A stretch of 64,000 nt of DNA from the NCBI GenBank assembly GCA_963820035.1, contig CAWFYK010000005.1, positions 496,001 through 560,000 on the forward strand, written 5' to 3'. A model generated the notes under the pieces. That model did no database searches. It was not told the DNA's origin and was given only the letters and a program-made list of their open reading frames with translations. The position numbers and the translations under genes were made by a program. Below are positions 16,922 through 27,020 of this stretch, piece by piece. Within the stretch, counting starts at the first letter, position 1. Each line of letters begins with the position of its first letter. Source of the stretch: JAWWPG01 sp963820035. GTDB taxonomy: Bacteria > Actinomycetota > Actinomycetes > Propionibacteriales > Nocardioidaceae.

Positions 16922-19054
16922 GTGACGGTGACAGTGGACTCCTTCCCGCGCCTGGCCGCGCGGACGATGAACTTCCAGCTCGGCTTGCCGCGAGGCTTCG
17001 TGGTCAGCCCCGACGGGGCGCGGGTCGTCTTCCTGCGCTCCGACAGTGGCACGTCGCGCACCCACTCCCTCTGGGTCTTCGACGTCGCCACCGGTCACGA
17101 GCGGAAGGTCGCCGACCCGGCCGACCTCCTCCACGAAGACGACGAGGAGCTGACGCACGAGGAGCGGGTACGCCGGGAGCGGATGCGGGTGGTGACCTCC
17201 GGGGTGGTGGCCTTCAGCACCGATGAGGCGGTGCGCGTCGCCGCTTTCGCCCTGTCCTCCAGGCTGTTCGTGGCCGACCTCGTCGGGTCCGCGCCGGCCC
17301 GCGAGGTGCCGGTCGCCGCTCCTGTCGTCGACCCGCAGCTCGATCCGACGGGACAGGCGATCGCCTATGCCGGGGACCGCGCGCTGCATGTGGTCGACCA
17401 GACCGGTGAGGACCGGATCCTGGTGGGGCCCGATCCGGAGGACCCACCGGAGGTGTCCTGGGGTCTTGCCGAGTTCATCGCGGGCGAGGAGCTGGGCCGT
17501 TCGCGCGGGTTCTGGTGGGCGCCCGACGGGTCCTCGCTTCTGGTCGAGCGCTACGACGAGACCCCCGTCGCCGTCTGGCACATCGCCGACCCGCTCCACC
17601 CGGAGGTCGAGCCGGTCCGCCAGCGCTATCCGCAGGCCGGCAAGGCCAACGCTTTGGTGTCGCTGCACTGGGTGTCCCTGTTGGGCGACCGGATGGACCT
17701 CGACTGGTCTTCCGACCGTGACCACGACGGCACTGTGCTGGAGTACCTCGCGGAGGTTCAGTGGAGTGCGGGACGTCCGCTGCTCGCCCTGCTGACGCGT
17801 GACCAGAGACGCCTGGAGCTGCGTGACGTCGACGTCGCCACCGGCGCGACGACCGTCGTACGCGCCTTCACCGACGACTACTGGGTGGAGCTGCTGCCGG
17901 GCACGCCCCACCGGCTCAAGGACGGTCGGCTGCTCCACGGCCTCGACGACGGTGACACCCGGCGGCTCGCGGTCGACGGCGAGGCGTTCACGCCGCACGG
18001 GCTGCAGGTGCGCAGTGTCGTTGCGGTCGAGGACGACGCGGTCGTGGCGTCGGTGGTGCCGCAGGTCGCGTCGGTGAGCCTCGCACGCCTCGGATATGAC
18101 GGCAGCGTCACTTTGCTCAGTGACCCTGCCGGGGTCGCCGTCGGCGCCGCGGGGGGCGACACGGTCGTGATCCAGCACCGGTCGCTGGCCGACGCGGTGA
18201 CCCGCACCACCGTGAGCCGCGGCGGCATGACGGCGGGGACCATCGCCGCGCTGAACGTCGAGCCGCCGCTGCGACTCAACCTCGAGACGTCGCAGCTCGG
18301 GTCCCGGGACTACCCCACGACCGTGCTGTTCCCCGCGAACCACGTCCGCGGCTCGCGGCGGCTGCCGGTGCTCCTCGACCCCTATGGCGGTCCGCACGGG
18401 CAGCGGGTGATGAACGCCTCGCAGGCCTATCTCTCCTCCCAGTGGCTCGCCGACCAGGGCTTCGTCGTCATCGTCGCGGACGGTCGAGGGATGGACGGCC
18501 GCGGACCTGCATGGGATCGGCTCGCCTACCACGACTTCATCGGCACCGTCGACGACCAGGCCGAGGTGGTCGGGGAGGTGGCTCGGCGCTACCCGGGCGA
18601 CCTCGACCTGAGCCGGGTGGCCATCCGTGGCTGGTCCTTCGGGGGCTATATCGCCGCCGCAGGCGTGCTGAGGCGCCCGGACGTGTTCGCGGCGGCAGTC
18701 GCAGGCGCGCCGGTGACTGACCAGCGGCTCTATGACACGTGTTACTCGGAGCGTTACCTCGGTCATCCCGACACCGACAAAGACGTCTACGACGCGAACG
18801 ACCTGACGCTCCTCGCGGGCGGGCTCAGCCGCCCGCTGATGCTGATCCACGGCCTCGCGGACGACAATGTGGCGATCGCACACACGCTGAAACTGTCGCA
18901 GGCATTGCTGACCGCCGGAAAGCCCCACGAGGTGCTGCCGTTGTCGGGAATCACCCACATGGCGAACTCGGAGACCGTTGCGGAGAACCTGCTGCTGCTC
19001 CAAGTCGACTTCCTCCGCCGGGCCATGGGGATCGCACCAGCCGCATCCTCCTAG
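16922..19054 (+). CDS. S9 family prolyl oligopeptidase (dipeptidyl-peptidase IV type)
   Basis: Serine peptidase of 710 residues. The N-terminal ~430 residues form the DPP-IV-type beta-propeller (FVVSPDGARVVFLRSDSG, QAIAYAGDRALHVVD). The C-terminal alpha/beta-hydrolase domain carries Ser572 (GWSFGG), Asp647 (ADDNV) and His679 (ITHM). These enzymes remove dipeptides or small groups from peptide N-termini, often after proline. No signal peptide is visible, so it is likely cytoplasmic. GTG start at 16922; the next GTG codons (16928, 16934) are alternatives. Follows clgR by 52 bp on the same strand. Confidence 0.93.
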   Translation: MTVTVDSFPRLAARTMNFQLGLPRGFVVSPDGARVVFLRSDSGTSRTHSLWVFDVATGHERKVADPADLLHEDDEELTHEERVRRERMRVVTSGVVAFSTDEAVRVAAFALSSRLFVADLVGSAPAREVPVAAPVVDPQLDPTGQAIAYAGDRALHVVDQTGEDRILVGPDPEDPPEVSWGLAEFIAGEELGRSRGFWWAPDGSSLLVERYDETPVAVWHIADPLHPEVEPVRQRYPQAGKANALVSLHWVSLLGDRMDLDWSSDRDHDGTVLEYLAEVQWSAGRPLLALLTRDQRRLELRDVDVATGATTVVRAFTDDYWVELLPGTPHRLKDGRLLHGLDDGDTRRLAVDGEAFTPHGLQVRSVVAVEDDAVVASVVPQVASVSLARLGYDGSVTLLSDPAGVAVGAAGGDTVVIQHRSLADAVTRTTVSRGGMTAGTIAALNVEPPLRLNLETSQLGSRDYPTTVLFPANHVRGSRRLPVLLDPYGGPHGQRVMNASQAYLSSQWLADQGFVVIVADGRGMDGRGPAWDRLAYHDFIGTVDDQAEVVGEVARRYPGDLDLSRVAIRGWSFGGYIAAAGVLRRPDVFAAAVAGAPVTDQRLYDTCYSERYLGHPDTDKDVYDANDLTLLAGGLSRPLMLIHGLADDNVAIAHTLKLSQALLTAGKPHEVLPLSGITHMANSETVAENLLLLQVDFLRRAMGIAPAASS

Positions 19055-19247
19055 CGGCCCGGTCGGTCGGTGACGGCTCCGAGTCTCCCCTCGGACTCGT
19101 CCGGTCCAGCAGATCCGTCCGGTCGGGTCCCGGTGGGAAACTGCTCGCTTGGTCGGACCAATGCGGGTGCAGCGGCTGGGGCTGGACGGGCGTGGGTGGG
19201 ATGGCGCAGAGTTGCAGGAGGCATGACAAGCGGAGGGAGGCCGTCAG

Positions 19248-19829
19248 GTGGTGGACACGAATCCTGAGCAGCTCGCGCTGGCGCTGGCGCAGACCGCCAG
19301 GCTGGTGGCGGGGGTGCAGGACTCCCAGTGGAGCGCACCGACCCCGTGCACCGAGTGGACGGTCCGCGACCTGGTCGGCCATCTCACGGCAGGCAACCGT
19401 CTCTTCGCCGCCGCTCTCGAGGGTGGAGCTGCGACGCCGTCCCCGGCAGGGTACGGCGGCGACTCCGGTGAGGGAGCCGACGTGGCGTTTCGCGAGTCGG
19501 CGGACGCGCTGGTGCGAGCGTTCCGACGCCCGGGGGCGATGGAGCGGCTGGTGCAGGTGCCGTTCGGCTCGGTCCCCGGCGCGGTGGCGTTTCACCTTCG
19601 CCTCGTGGAGACCTTCACGCACGCCTGGGATCTGGCGCTCGCCACCGGGCAGCGGGTCGACTTTCCGACCGAGGTCGTCGAGCAGGAGCTCAGGTTCACC
19701 CAGGGCAGTCTGGAACGGGTCCCACCCGAGCGCCGGCCGTTCGCCCCCCCGCAGCCGGTTGCGGACGATGCGCCGGCTCTGGACCGGCTCGCGGCCTGCC
19801 TGGGACGGACGGTCGACCGGGCAGTTTGA
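19248..19829 (+). CDS. TIGR03086/maleylpyruvate-isomerase-like metal-binding protein
   Basis: Protein of 193 residues with the DinB-like four-helix fold common in actinobacteria. Visible landmarks: PTPCTEWTVRDLVGHL near residue 30, with a metal-ligand-type histidine, and FTHAWDLALATGQ near 120. Members may use mycothiol or a divalent metal, but most, including this one, have no known substrate. GTG start at 19248 follows GGAGGGAGG at proper distance. The gene ends 3 bp before the convergent SRPBCC gene. Confidence 0.85.
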   Translation: MVDTNPEQLALALAQTARLVAGVQDSQWSAPTPCTEWTVRDLVGHLTAGNRLFAAALEGGAATPSPAGYGGDSGEGADVAFRESADALVRAFRRPGAMERLVQVPFGSVPGAVAFHLRLVETFTHAWDLALATGQRVDFPTEVVEQELRFTQGSLERVPPERRPFAPPQPVADDAPALDRLAACLGRTVDRAV

Positions 19830-19832
19830 CGG

Positions 19833-20273
19833 CTACGCCGCGGGCAGCCCTTCGAGAACCCCGGTCATCTGCGGCACGAGCTTCTCGGCCAGCTTGTTGA
19901 ACTCGCGCTTCATGAGCGGCTCAGCCAGCTTGGCCAGCCCGTTGAAGACGACGGTCGCGCGATAAGTGATGGAGGTGGCATCACCAAGATCCTCGAAGGT
20001 CAGGTCGTCCGTCGAGGTGGCCGTCTTGTTCGACCCGACGAACGTCAGCCGGTGCGGGTCGGCGTACGTGAGCTCGTAGGTCAGCTCGGTCTTGCGCCCC
20101 AGGACCTCCGACACATTGCAGTACGTCGTGCCCACTCTCGGCTCGCCCTCACTCTGCTGGACGCACGTCACCGTTCCGGGATCCCAGCGCTCGGCCGTCG
20201 CGAAGTCCGTGAGATAGCCGACAACCGTCTCACAGCTCTGCTTCACGAGGAACGTGCGTTCGACCTGCACCAT
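19833..20273 (-). CDS. SRPBCC family protein (polyketide cyclase/dehydratase-like)
   Basis: Protein of 146 residues with the START/Bet v1-like fold. It begins MVQVERTFLVKQSCETVVGYLTDFATAERWDPGTV, the typical opening of SRPBCC proteins, and ends with a long helix (LAKLAEPLMKREFNKLAEKLVPQM). These proteins bind hydrophobic ligands in a deep pocket; no catalytic residue can be assigned. Start chosen at ATG 20273 because the frame upstream is a shadow of the helicase gene. It lies 85 bp downstream of lhr on the same strand. Confidence 0.85.
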   Translation of the reverse strand: MVQVERTFLVKQSCETVVGYLTDFATAERWDPGTVTCVQQSEGEPRVGTTYCNVSEVLGRKTELTYELTYADPHRLTFVGSNKTATSTDDLTFEDLGDATSITYRATVVFNGLAKLAEPLMKREFNKLAEKLVPQMTGVLEGLPAA

Positions 20274-20358
20274 GGGACTCGCTCTCGGGTTGGGTACTCT
20301 CGCCGCCCGGATCGGGCGACCTGACCTGCGGTTCGCTGGCCAGCCTACGGGCCGGTCG

Positions 20359-23300
20359 TCATCGACGTAGCCGCAGGCCACGCGGGGTCGCATAGAACCC
20401 GGCGGCCTCCAGCGCGGTCGCAAGAGGCGATCCCAGGATGTGCTCACCGTCGGCTCTTTCCACGTTGAGCTTTCCGAGCGCTCCTTCGTGGACGGCGAGG
20501 GCGAGCGCGTCGACGGCGGGCTGGACCCGGGCGGGGTCGTCGCTGAACGTGAGCAGGGTGCGTCCCCCGCGCTCGACATAGACCACCAGCGACCCGTCCA
20601 CCACCACGACGAGTGCACCCGCCTTGCGCCCCGGGCGATGGCCGGCGTTGGCAGTGTCGGCGGCCCGATCCGGCCAGGGGAGCGCCGCACCGAATGGGTT
20701 GGCCGGGTCGGTGGCCGCGAGGACGAGGGCCCGTGGGGCACTGTCACCGCCGCGGTCACCCTCGGCCGACATCGCCCGCAGTCGGTCGACGGCTCCCGTC
20801 GAGGCGAACTGGGCGGCACCCAAGCCGGCCACGAAGTAGCCGCGTCGGCACCTCCCTGACTCCTCGAACCGCGACAGCACTTTGTAGACGGCCGCGAAAC
20901 CGCCGGGCACCTGCTCGCTGACGGCCGCTCCACGGGTCACGACTCCATGCCGCTCGAGCAGCGCGTCGGCCGTCGCATGGGCACGTCGGGTCACGTCGGG
21001 GTCGCGCTGGGGTGTCAGGGACCAACGGCCCACGGCTGTGGGTGGACCGGTGCGGGCCGGGAGCGACTGCCGGGCCAGGGCGCCACGCGACAGACCAGGT
21101 CTGCTGCCGAAACGGGCGCGGGGGGTGCTCGGCCGCCGCCCATGCGAGCCTGAGCCGCCACCCAGCAAGGCGCGAAGCGGGGCGATGGTGTCGTTCGTCA
21201 GGTGCCCGGACCAGGTCAGGTCCCACAACGTGGCCGTCAGAAGCCGGTCGTCTGGCGACCCGACGGCATCCGCGAGCTGGCGGAAGAAGAACCCGCCGCC
21301 GGAGGCGAGCACGTCGAGCACCGAACGATGCAGATCGGTGAGCTCGGCGTCCGCCGGGTCCGGCAGGGTCAGGGCGGCGGTGTCGGCGGGATGGAGGGAC
21401 ACCCAGCCGTCGGTGCCGGGCAACGCCCCGGATCCTACCCAGACCACCTCGCCGGCCGCCGTCAGCTCGTCGAGCATCGGCGGCTGGTAGTCGAGCAGCC
21501 GGCTGGCGAGGACGAACGGCTCGAGCGCCGACGCCGGCACCGGGCACCCGGCGAGCTGCTCGACCACGGCGAGCACTCCGTCGACACCGCGGAGCCGGCT
21601 CCCGACGTTCTGCCAGATGGGCAGGAACCTCGCAAGTGTCTCCCGCTCCACCGGCTCGACCTCGGCCCGAGCCCGCGCGAGCGACCGCCGGCGCACCCGC
21701 CGCAGTACTCCGGTGTCGCACCACTCCGAGCCGTGGCCGCCCGGGCGGAACTCGCCCTCGGTGACCCGACCGTTGTGCGTGAGTCGGCGCAGCACGTCGT
21801 GGGCCACGGCGACGCCCAGGCCGAGCCGACCGGCCACGTCCGCCGTGGTGAAAGGTCCGTGGGACCGGGCGTGGCGCGCCACCAGATCGCCCAGCGGATC
21901 TGCCAGCCGGTCCGTGAATGCTGCCGGTACGCCGGGTGGCACCGGCACCCCGAGGGCGTCCCGGAGCCGACCGACATCCTCGACCGCCGCGAGCATCTCG
22001 ATGCCGGCGATCCGAACTCCCACCACGCGGACCGCCGACCTGAGCTCGGCGAGCCACCCGGGCGCGGCGGAAGGTTCGGTGCAACGCTCGGAAACCTCGT
22101 CGAGGGTGAGCGGCCCGATCATCCGGACCAGGTCGGCGACGCCCTCGATGTCGCGGGCCTGACGCTGCGGCGACAGCCACTGCAGCTCGAGCTCGGTCTC
22201 GACGATCACGTCGGGGTCGAGCAGGTCGCGCAGCTCGGTGCGTCCCAGCAGCTCGCTGAGCAGGGCCGGGTCGAGCGCGAGGGCCGCGGCCCGGCGCTCC
22301 GCGATCGGCGAGTCACCTTCGTAGATGAACTCGGCGACGTAGCCGAAGAGCAGCGAGCGCGCGAATGCGCTCGGAGTGCGGGTCTCGATCTCCACCACCT
22401 TGATCCGCCGCGCCTCGACGTCGCGCATCAGCGTCAGCAGGGCAGGCAGGTCGTAGACGTCCTGGAGGCACTCCCGCACCGCCTCGAGCACGATCGGGAA
22501 GGAACCGTACTTGCTGGCGACCTCGAGCAGGGCCGCTGACTTCTGCCGCTGCTGCCACAGCGCCGAGCGCCGCCCGGGGTCACGCCGCGGCAGCAGGAGT
22601 GCCCGCGCCGCGCACTCGCGGAAACGGGACGCGAAGAGCGCCGACCCACCGACCGCACCGGTGACGATCTCGTCGAGCTCGTCAGCGTCGAAGAGGCAGA
22701 GGTCGGCTCCCGGCGGCGGGGCGTCCGTCTCCGGGATCCGCAGCACGATCCCGTCGTCGCCCGCCATCGCCTGCGCGTCGACGCCGAACTGTTCCTGCAG
22801 CCGGCGTCCGATCGCGAGCGCCCACGGGCCGTGGACGGCGGCGCCGTAGGGGGAGTGCACGATCAGCCGCCAGTCACCGAGCTCGTCGCGACAGCGCTCG
22901 ACGACGAGCTGTCGGTCGTGGGGGACCGACCCGGTGTCCTCCACCTGCTCGCCGAGATAGGAGACCAGGTTTCCAGCGGCGAACGCGTCCAACCCCGCCT
23001 CCGCCGCCCTGGCCAGCGCTCGGTCATGGGGCAGCGCGGCGATCTCGCGGACGAACGCGCCGACCGCCTCGCCCAGCTCGGCCGGCCGGCCGAGTGTGTC
23101 GCCCTTCCAGAACGGCAACCGGCCGGGCTGGCCCGGGGCTGGCGAGACCAGCACCCGGTCATGGGTGATCTCCTCGATCCGCCAGCTCGACGTGCCGAGG
23201 GCGAACACGTCTCCGACTCGGGACTCGTAGACCATCTCCTCGTCGAGCTCACCCACCCGGGAGGGTCGACCGCCAGCAGAGTCGCTGCCGACCAGGAACA

Positions 23301-24987
23301 CTCCGAACAGCCCGCGGTCGGGGATCGTGCCGCCGGAGGTCACGGCCAGCCGCTGTGCACCGGGCCGCCCGGTGAGCGTGTCGGCCACCCGGTCCCAGAC
23401 CAGGCGCGGTCGGAGCTCGGCGAAGTCGTCGGACGGGTAGCGGCCGGCCAGCAGGTCGAGCGTGGCGTCGAACGCGGAACGCGGGAGGGTGGCGAACGAC
23501 GCCGCCCGTCGTACGGTCGCGTAGAGCTCGTCGGTCTGCCAGCTGTCGAGGGCCACACACGCCACGATCTGCTGGGCGAGGACGTCGAGGGGGTTGGTCG
23601 GCACTCGAAGCGCCTCGATCTGGCCGGCCCGCATGCGCTCGACGGTGACGGCCGTCTGGACCAGGTCGCCGCGATGCTTCGGGAACAGCACACCGCGGGA
23701 GACCTCCCCGACCTGGTGACCAGCGCGGCCGACGCGCTGCAAGCCGCTCGCGACGGATGGCGGCGACTCGACCTGAACGACCAGGTCGACAGCCCCCATG
23801 TCGATCCCCAGCTCGAGGCTCGAGGTCGCTACCACGCACGGCAGCAGGCCCGCTTTGAGCTCGTCCTCGATGACGGCGCGCTGCTCCTTGCTGACAGAGC
23901 CGTGGTGGGCCCGAGCGAGCAGTCCGGGAGCTCCCGCGGCGGCGCCGCTCTGCGCCATGATCTGCGCGGGTGGCGCCGAGTCCGACGCCTCCTCGCCGCG
24001 CCGCTCGGCGGCGATCTCGTTGAGCCGCGCCGTCAGCCGCTCGGCGAGCCGGCGCGAGTTGGTGAACACGATCGTCGAGCGGTGCTGCTCGACCAGGTCG
24101 ACGATGCGCTCCTCGACGTGGGGCCAGATCGACGCCCGCTCCCGGACGTCGGAGACGGTCGGGTCGGACGGTAGGTCGCTCAGGTCAGCGGGGGCCGCAG
24201 CGTCGACGTGGCGCGAGCTCGCCGAGAGATCGGACATGTCCTCGACCGGTACGACGACCTCGAGCTGCCAGCGCTTCGGCGACAGTGGCGCGACCACCGT
24301 GACCGGGCTGGCGCCGCCGAGGTACCGGGCGACCTCGTCGACCGGGCGGACGGTGGCCGACAGGCCGATGCGCTGAGCCGGCCGCTCCAACAGCTGGTCG
24401 AGCCGCTCGAGCGACAACGCGAGGTGGGCACCGCGCTTGCTACCCGCGACCGCGTGCACCTCGTCGACGATGACGGTCTCGACTCCGAGGAGCGACTCCC
24501 GGGCCTGCGACGTCAGCATCAGGAACAACGACTCCGGGGTTGTGATCAGCACATCTGGCGGCCTCGTGACCAGTCGGCGCCGTTCGTCGGCCGGGGTGTC
24601 ACCCGAACGGACCCCCACGGCAATGTCCGGCGCTGGCACGCCGAGCCTCGCCGCGGTCTGGCGAAGTCCCGCGAGCGGAGCCCGGAGGTTGCGCTCCACG
24701 TCGACGGCGAGCGCCTTCATCGGCGACACGTAGAGAACTCGGCACCGACGGGTCTTGTCGGCCGGTCGCGGCGTCGACGCCAGCCGGTCGAGCGCCCAGA
24801 GGAATGCCGCGAGCGTCTTGCCGGAGCCGGTGGGCGCCACGACAAGGGTGTGGTCGCCAGTCGCCACCGCCCGCCAGGCGCCGAGCTGCGACGGGGTCGG
24901 GGCCAGAAAGGCGTCGGCGAACCACGCCTGCGCCACCGGCGAGAAGTCGGGCATCCCCGCCGCCGTGTCGGAGCCTGGCGTCGTCAT
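20359..24987 (-). CDS. lhr: Lhr-type ATP-dependent helicase
   Basis: Very large superfamily 2 helicase of 1,542 residues, the length of actinobacterial Lhr. Walker A is in APTGSGKTLAAFLWALDRL (residues 51-58 for the loop), the DEVH box is in VIVDEVHAVAGSKRGAHL, and the C-terminal RecA domain contains IVFTNSRRLAERL, SSLELGIDMG and QRVGRAGHQ. The Lhr-specific winged-helix and beta regions and a long C-terminal extension follow. Lhr translocates 3'-5' on single-stranded DNA and is linked to DNA repair in mycobacteria. ATG 24987 is the start: the protein then opens a short distance before the Q-motif-like PTPSQLGAWRA. Confidence 0.95.
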   Translation of the reverse strand: MTTPGSDTAAGMPDFSPVAQAWFADAFLAPTPSQLGAWRAVATGDHTLVVAPTGSGKTLAAFLWALDRLASTPRPADKTRRCRVLYVSPMKALAVDVERNLRAPLAGLRQTAARLGVPAPDIAVGVRSGDTPADERRRLVTRPPDVLITTPESLFLMLTSQARESLLGVETVIVDEVHAVAGSKRGAHLALSLERLDQLLERPAQRIGLSATVRPVDEVARYLGGASPVTVVAPLSPKRWQLEVVVPVEDMSDLSASSRHVDAAAPADLSDLPSDPTVSDVRERASIWPHVEERIVDLVEQHRSTIVFTNSRRLAERLTARLNEIAAERRGEEASDSAPPAQIMAQSGAAAGAPGLLARAHHGSVSKEQRAVIEDELKAGLLPCVVATSSLELGIDMGAVDLVVQVESPPSVASGLQRVGRAGHQVGEVSRGVLFPKHRGDLVQTAVTVERMRAGQIEALRVPTNPLDVLAQQIVACVALDSWQTDELYATVRRAASFATLPRSAFDATLDLLAGRYPSDDFAELRPRLVWDRVADTLTGRPGAQRLAVTSGGTIPDRGLFGVFLVGSDSAGGRPSRVGELDEEMVYESRVGDVFALGTSSWRIEEITHDRVLVSPAPGQPGRLPFWKGDTLGRPAELGEAVGAFVREIAALPHDRALARAAEAGLDAFAAGNLVSYLGEQVEDTGSVPHDRQLVVERCRDELGDWRLIVHSPYGAAVHGPWALAIGRRLQEQFGVDAQAMAGDDGIVLRIPETDAPPPGADLCLFDADELDEIVTGAVGGSALFASRFRECAARALLLPRRDPGRRSALWQQRQKSAALLEVASKYGSFPIVLEAVRECLQDVYDLPALLTLMRDVEARRIKVVEIETRTPSAFARSLLFGYVAEFIYEGDSPIAERRAAALALDPALLSELLGRTELRDLLDPDVIVETELELQWLSPQRQARDIEGVADLVRMIGPLTLDEVSERCTEPSAAPGWLAELRSAVRVVGVRIAGIEMLAAVEDVGRLRDALGVPVPPGVPAAFTDRLADPLGDLVARHARSHGPFTTADVAGRLGLGVAVAHDVLRRLTHNGRVTEGEFRPGGHGSEWCDTGVLRRVRRRSLARARAEVEPVERETLARFLPIWQNVGSRLRGVDGVLAVVEQLAGCPVPASALEPFVLASRLLDYQPPMLDELTAAGEVVWVGSGALPGTDGWVSLHPADTAALTLPDPADAELTDLHRSVLDVLASGGGFFFRQLADAVGSPDDRLLTATLWDLTWSGHLTNDTIAPLRALLGGGSGSHGRRPSTPRARFGSRPGLSRGALARQSLPARTGPPTAVGRWSLTPQRDPDVTRRAHATADALLERHGVVTRGAAVSEQVPGGFAAVYKVLSRFEESGRCRRGYFVAGLGAAQFASTGAVDRLRAMSAEGDRGGDSAPRALVLAATDPANPFGAALPWPDRAADTANAGHRPGRKAGALVVVVDGSLVVYVERGGRTLLTFSDDPARVQPAVDALALAVHEGALGKLNVERADGEHILGSPLATALEAAGFYATPRGLRLRR

Positions 24988-25054
24988 GCTGCTATCTTCC
25001 CCGACGCCACCGACAACCGGTCCCGGCCGGGCGGCATGACGGTCCGGGGTCACG

Positions 25055-26476
25055 TCAGGGCTTGGTGTCCGACACGGCGTACGGCGCCCAGGTCTTGCCG
25101 CCATCCGTCGTGCTGACGATCGCGCCGTCGGTGTTGAGCAGGTAGCCGTAGTGGTCGTTGGTGAAGCCGAAGTAGAGCGGGGTGCCGACCGACTGGGGAT
25201 AGACCTGGAAGGGCGGGAGCGTCGCGGACACCTGCAGGATCCCCGACACCCCGGCGCCGGCCACCATGGCCGATGTCGGAGTGCGAGCGGCGAGGGAGAT
25301 CGTGCCGCCGAATCCGGTACCGGTCGGAGCCTGCCAGGTGCCGAAACTTGTCGTGTCCATGAACCGGATCAACGTGGAGCTGGCGCCGTCGCACGTCACC
25401 CACAAGGAGCCGGTGCCCGTGGCGGTGTCGGTCGCCGTGGAGAGGGTCCCCGGGTCGAAACCCGTCGGGCACGGATCCTGACGCTCCCACGAGATGCCGT
25501 CCTTGCTTACGTAGAGGGTCGAGCGCGGGCCGCCGGAGTCGACCAGACCGAGCACCCCTTGCGCCGCAGACAGGGACTGGACACTGGTGAGACCGGTGCC
25601 GACGGGCACCGGCTGCCAGTCGTCTTTCTCCGTCGAGGAACGGTAGAGGGTCGCGGTGTCGGCACCCGGTACGGCGCTCGAGACACCCGCATAGACATAT
25701 CCGCCCCATGCCTCGAGCTGGGTGACCTGACCTGGTGGTGCGCTGTCGGCCGACCAGCTCTGCCCCGAGTCGTGGGTGCTCCACAGCGCGTTGCCGAACG
25801 CCCAGCCGTCGTAGGTGCCGTCGGCCCTCTTGGTGAACCGGAGCTGGCTGACCGACGTGGTGGTGGGGTCGACGGTCGTCGCCGGTGCCGCCGGGAGCTG
25901 ACCGAGGTCGGCCCAGGTTGTCCCGTGCTGATCTGTCGAGAACACCGTCGCGCACGAGGAGTAGGCGCAGTCGTGGCCGCCCGGCGTCTTGCCCAGCACC
26001 CACTGGTGCTCGTCGCCCGTCGCGGAGAGCGAGACCGGGGTGACGTTCCCGGCGGAGATCGGCTGGTGGGGCCTGATGCGCACCGAGCCTTGGGCACTCG
26101 GGGAGGCGGTGGATGCGCGCGACTCGGAGGGTTTGGTGGGCGGAACGACCTTGCTCTGGGTGTCCGCGCTGGATTGGGGGTCCGTGCTGCTACTCGGATG
26201 ACTCGGCGCGCTGGCTGGAGAGGTCGGCTGACGGGGGCTCGCCGCGAGCGGCGTCTCCGAGCGAGCCAGGACGCCGCTCGCATCGAGGGCGAAGCCGCCT
26301 CCGGAGACGAGCAGCACGGCGGCGGTTGTCACGGCCGCACCGCGCCGGATCCGCCGTAGCCGCGCGCCGTGGCGAACCTGGGCAAGGAAGGCGTCGGCGT
26401 CCAGCCGGTCGCCCGTGCTCGACGTCTGCAGCGCCGTCCGTAGGCGTTCCTCGAGGTCATCGTCGTCGAAGCTCAC
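25055..26476 (-). CDS. Single-pass membrane protein with BNR/sialidase-like propeller, probable sigma partner
   Basis: Protein of 473 residues. Residues 1-45 are cytoplasmic and charged (LEERLRTALQTSSTGDRLDADAFLAQVRHGARLRRIRR), a membrane helix covers ~47-68, residues 70-135 are a Ser/Pro/Thr-rich linker, and the remaining ~340 residues repeat motifs such as STDQHGTTWADLG, STHDSGQSWSAD and STTDGGKTWAPY, the Asp-box pattern of BNR beta-propellers. This suggests an extracytoplasmic sensor. It follows the ECF sigma gene by 67 bp, the usual place of an anti-sigma factor, and its short cytoplasmic N-terminus could bind the sigma (inference). No zinc-binding anti-sigma motif is seen. Confidence 0.8.
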   Translation of the reverse strand: MSFDDDDLEERLRTALQTSSTGDRLDADAFLAQVRHGARLRRIRRGAAVTTAAVLLVSGGGFALDASGVLARSETPLAASPRQPTSPASAPSHPSSSTDPQSSADTQSKVVPPTKPSESRASTASPSAQGSVRIRPHQPISAGNVTPVSLSATGDEHQWVLGKTPGGHDCAYSSCATVFSTDQHGTTWADLGQLPAAPATTVDPTTTSVSQLRFTKRADGTYDGWAFGNALWSTHDSGQSWSADSAPPGQVTQLEAWGGYVYAGVSSAVPGADTATLYRSSTEKDDWQPVPVGTGLTSVQSLSAAQGVLGLVDSGGPRSTLYVSKDGISWERQDPCPTGFDPGTLSTATDTATGTGSLWVTCDGASSTLIRFMDTTSFGTWQAPTGTGFGGTISLAARTPTSAMVAGAGVSGILQVSATLPPFQVYPQSVGTPLYFGFTNDHYGYLLNTDGAIVSTTDGGKTWAPYAVSDTKP

Positions 26477-26543
26477 CGTGACCTCCTCGGGGTGTGTGTG
26501 GGGGTGGGCATGGAGTCGGGACCTGTGCAGGTGCGGACGTCGG

Positions 26544-27020
26544 TCATATCTCGCTCGGGACCAGGTGGCGGAGCTTGGCGAGCGCCTTGGACGCCTGGCT
26601 CTTGACGGTACCGACGGAGCAGCCGAGGGTGCGTGCGATGTCGGCCTCCGACATGTCCTCGTAGTAGCGCAGCGCGATCACCGCACGCTGCTTGGTGGGC
26701 AACGACGTGAGCGCACGCCAGAGGTCGTCGTCGAAGTGGCTGTCCTCGGTGCCCTGGTCGAAGACCTGGTCGGTGACGTGCTCACGACCGAACTTGCGCC
26801 AGATGCTGATGTTGCGGTTGACCATGATCCGGCGGACATAGCCTTCCGGGTCGCCTCGTGATTCCAGTCGGTTCCACGCCAACAGCGTGCGCTCCAGCGC
26901 GTCCTGCACGAGGTCCTGACCGGCCTCGGTCGAGCCGGTGAGGGCTCGGCCGAACCGGACCAGGTCCGGCAGCCTGCCCCGCACGAACGCGTCGAAGGCC
27001 TCGCGGTCCTCGTCGCGCAT
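26544..27020 (-). CDS. SigE-family ECF RNA polymerase sigma factor
   Basis: Sigma factor of 158 residues. Region 2 includes FGRALTGSTEAGQDLVQDALERTLLAWNRL and YVRRIMVNRNISIWRK. Region 4 includes ALTSLPTKQRAVIALRYYEDMSEADIARTLGCSVGTVKSQASKALAKLR. This composition is typical of the actinobacterial SigE-like (SigE70) ECF group. Start chosen at ATG 27020 with AGGGGTGAG upstream; a start at 27080 would add 20 residues. It is transcribed with the propeller-bearing membrane protein, its likely regulator, and is divergent from the ABC exporter operon. Confidence 0.9.
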   Translation of the reverse strand: MRDEDREAFDAFVRGRLPDLVRFGRALTGSTEAGQDLVQDALERTLLAWNRLESRGDPEGYVRRIMVNRNISIWRKFGREHVTDQVFDQGTEDSHFDDDLWRALTSLPTKQRAVIALRYYEDMSEADIARTLGCSVGTVKSQASKALAKLRHLVPSEI

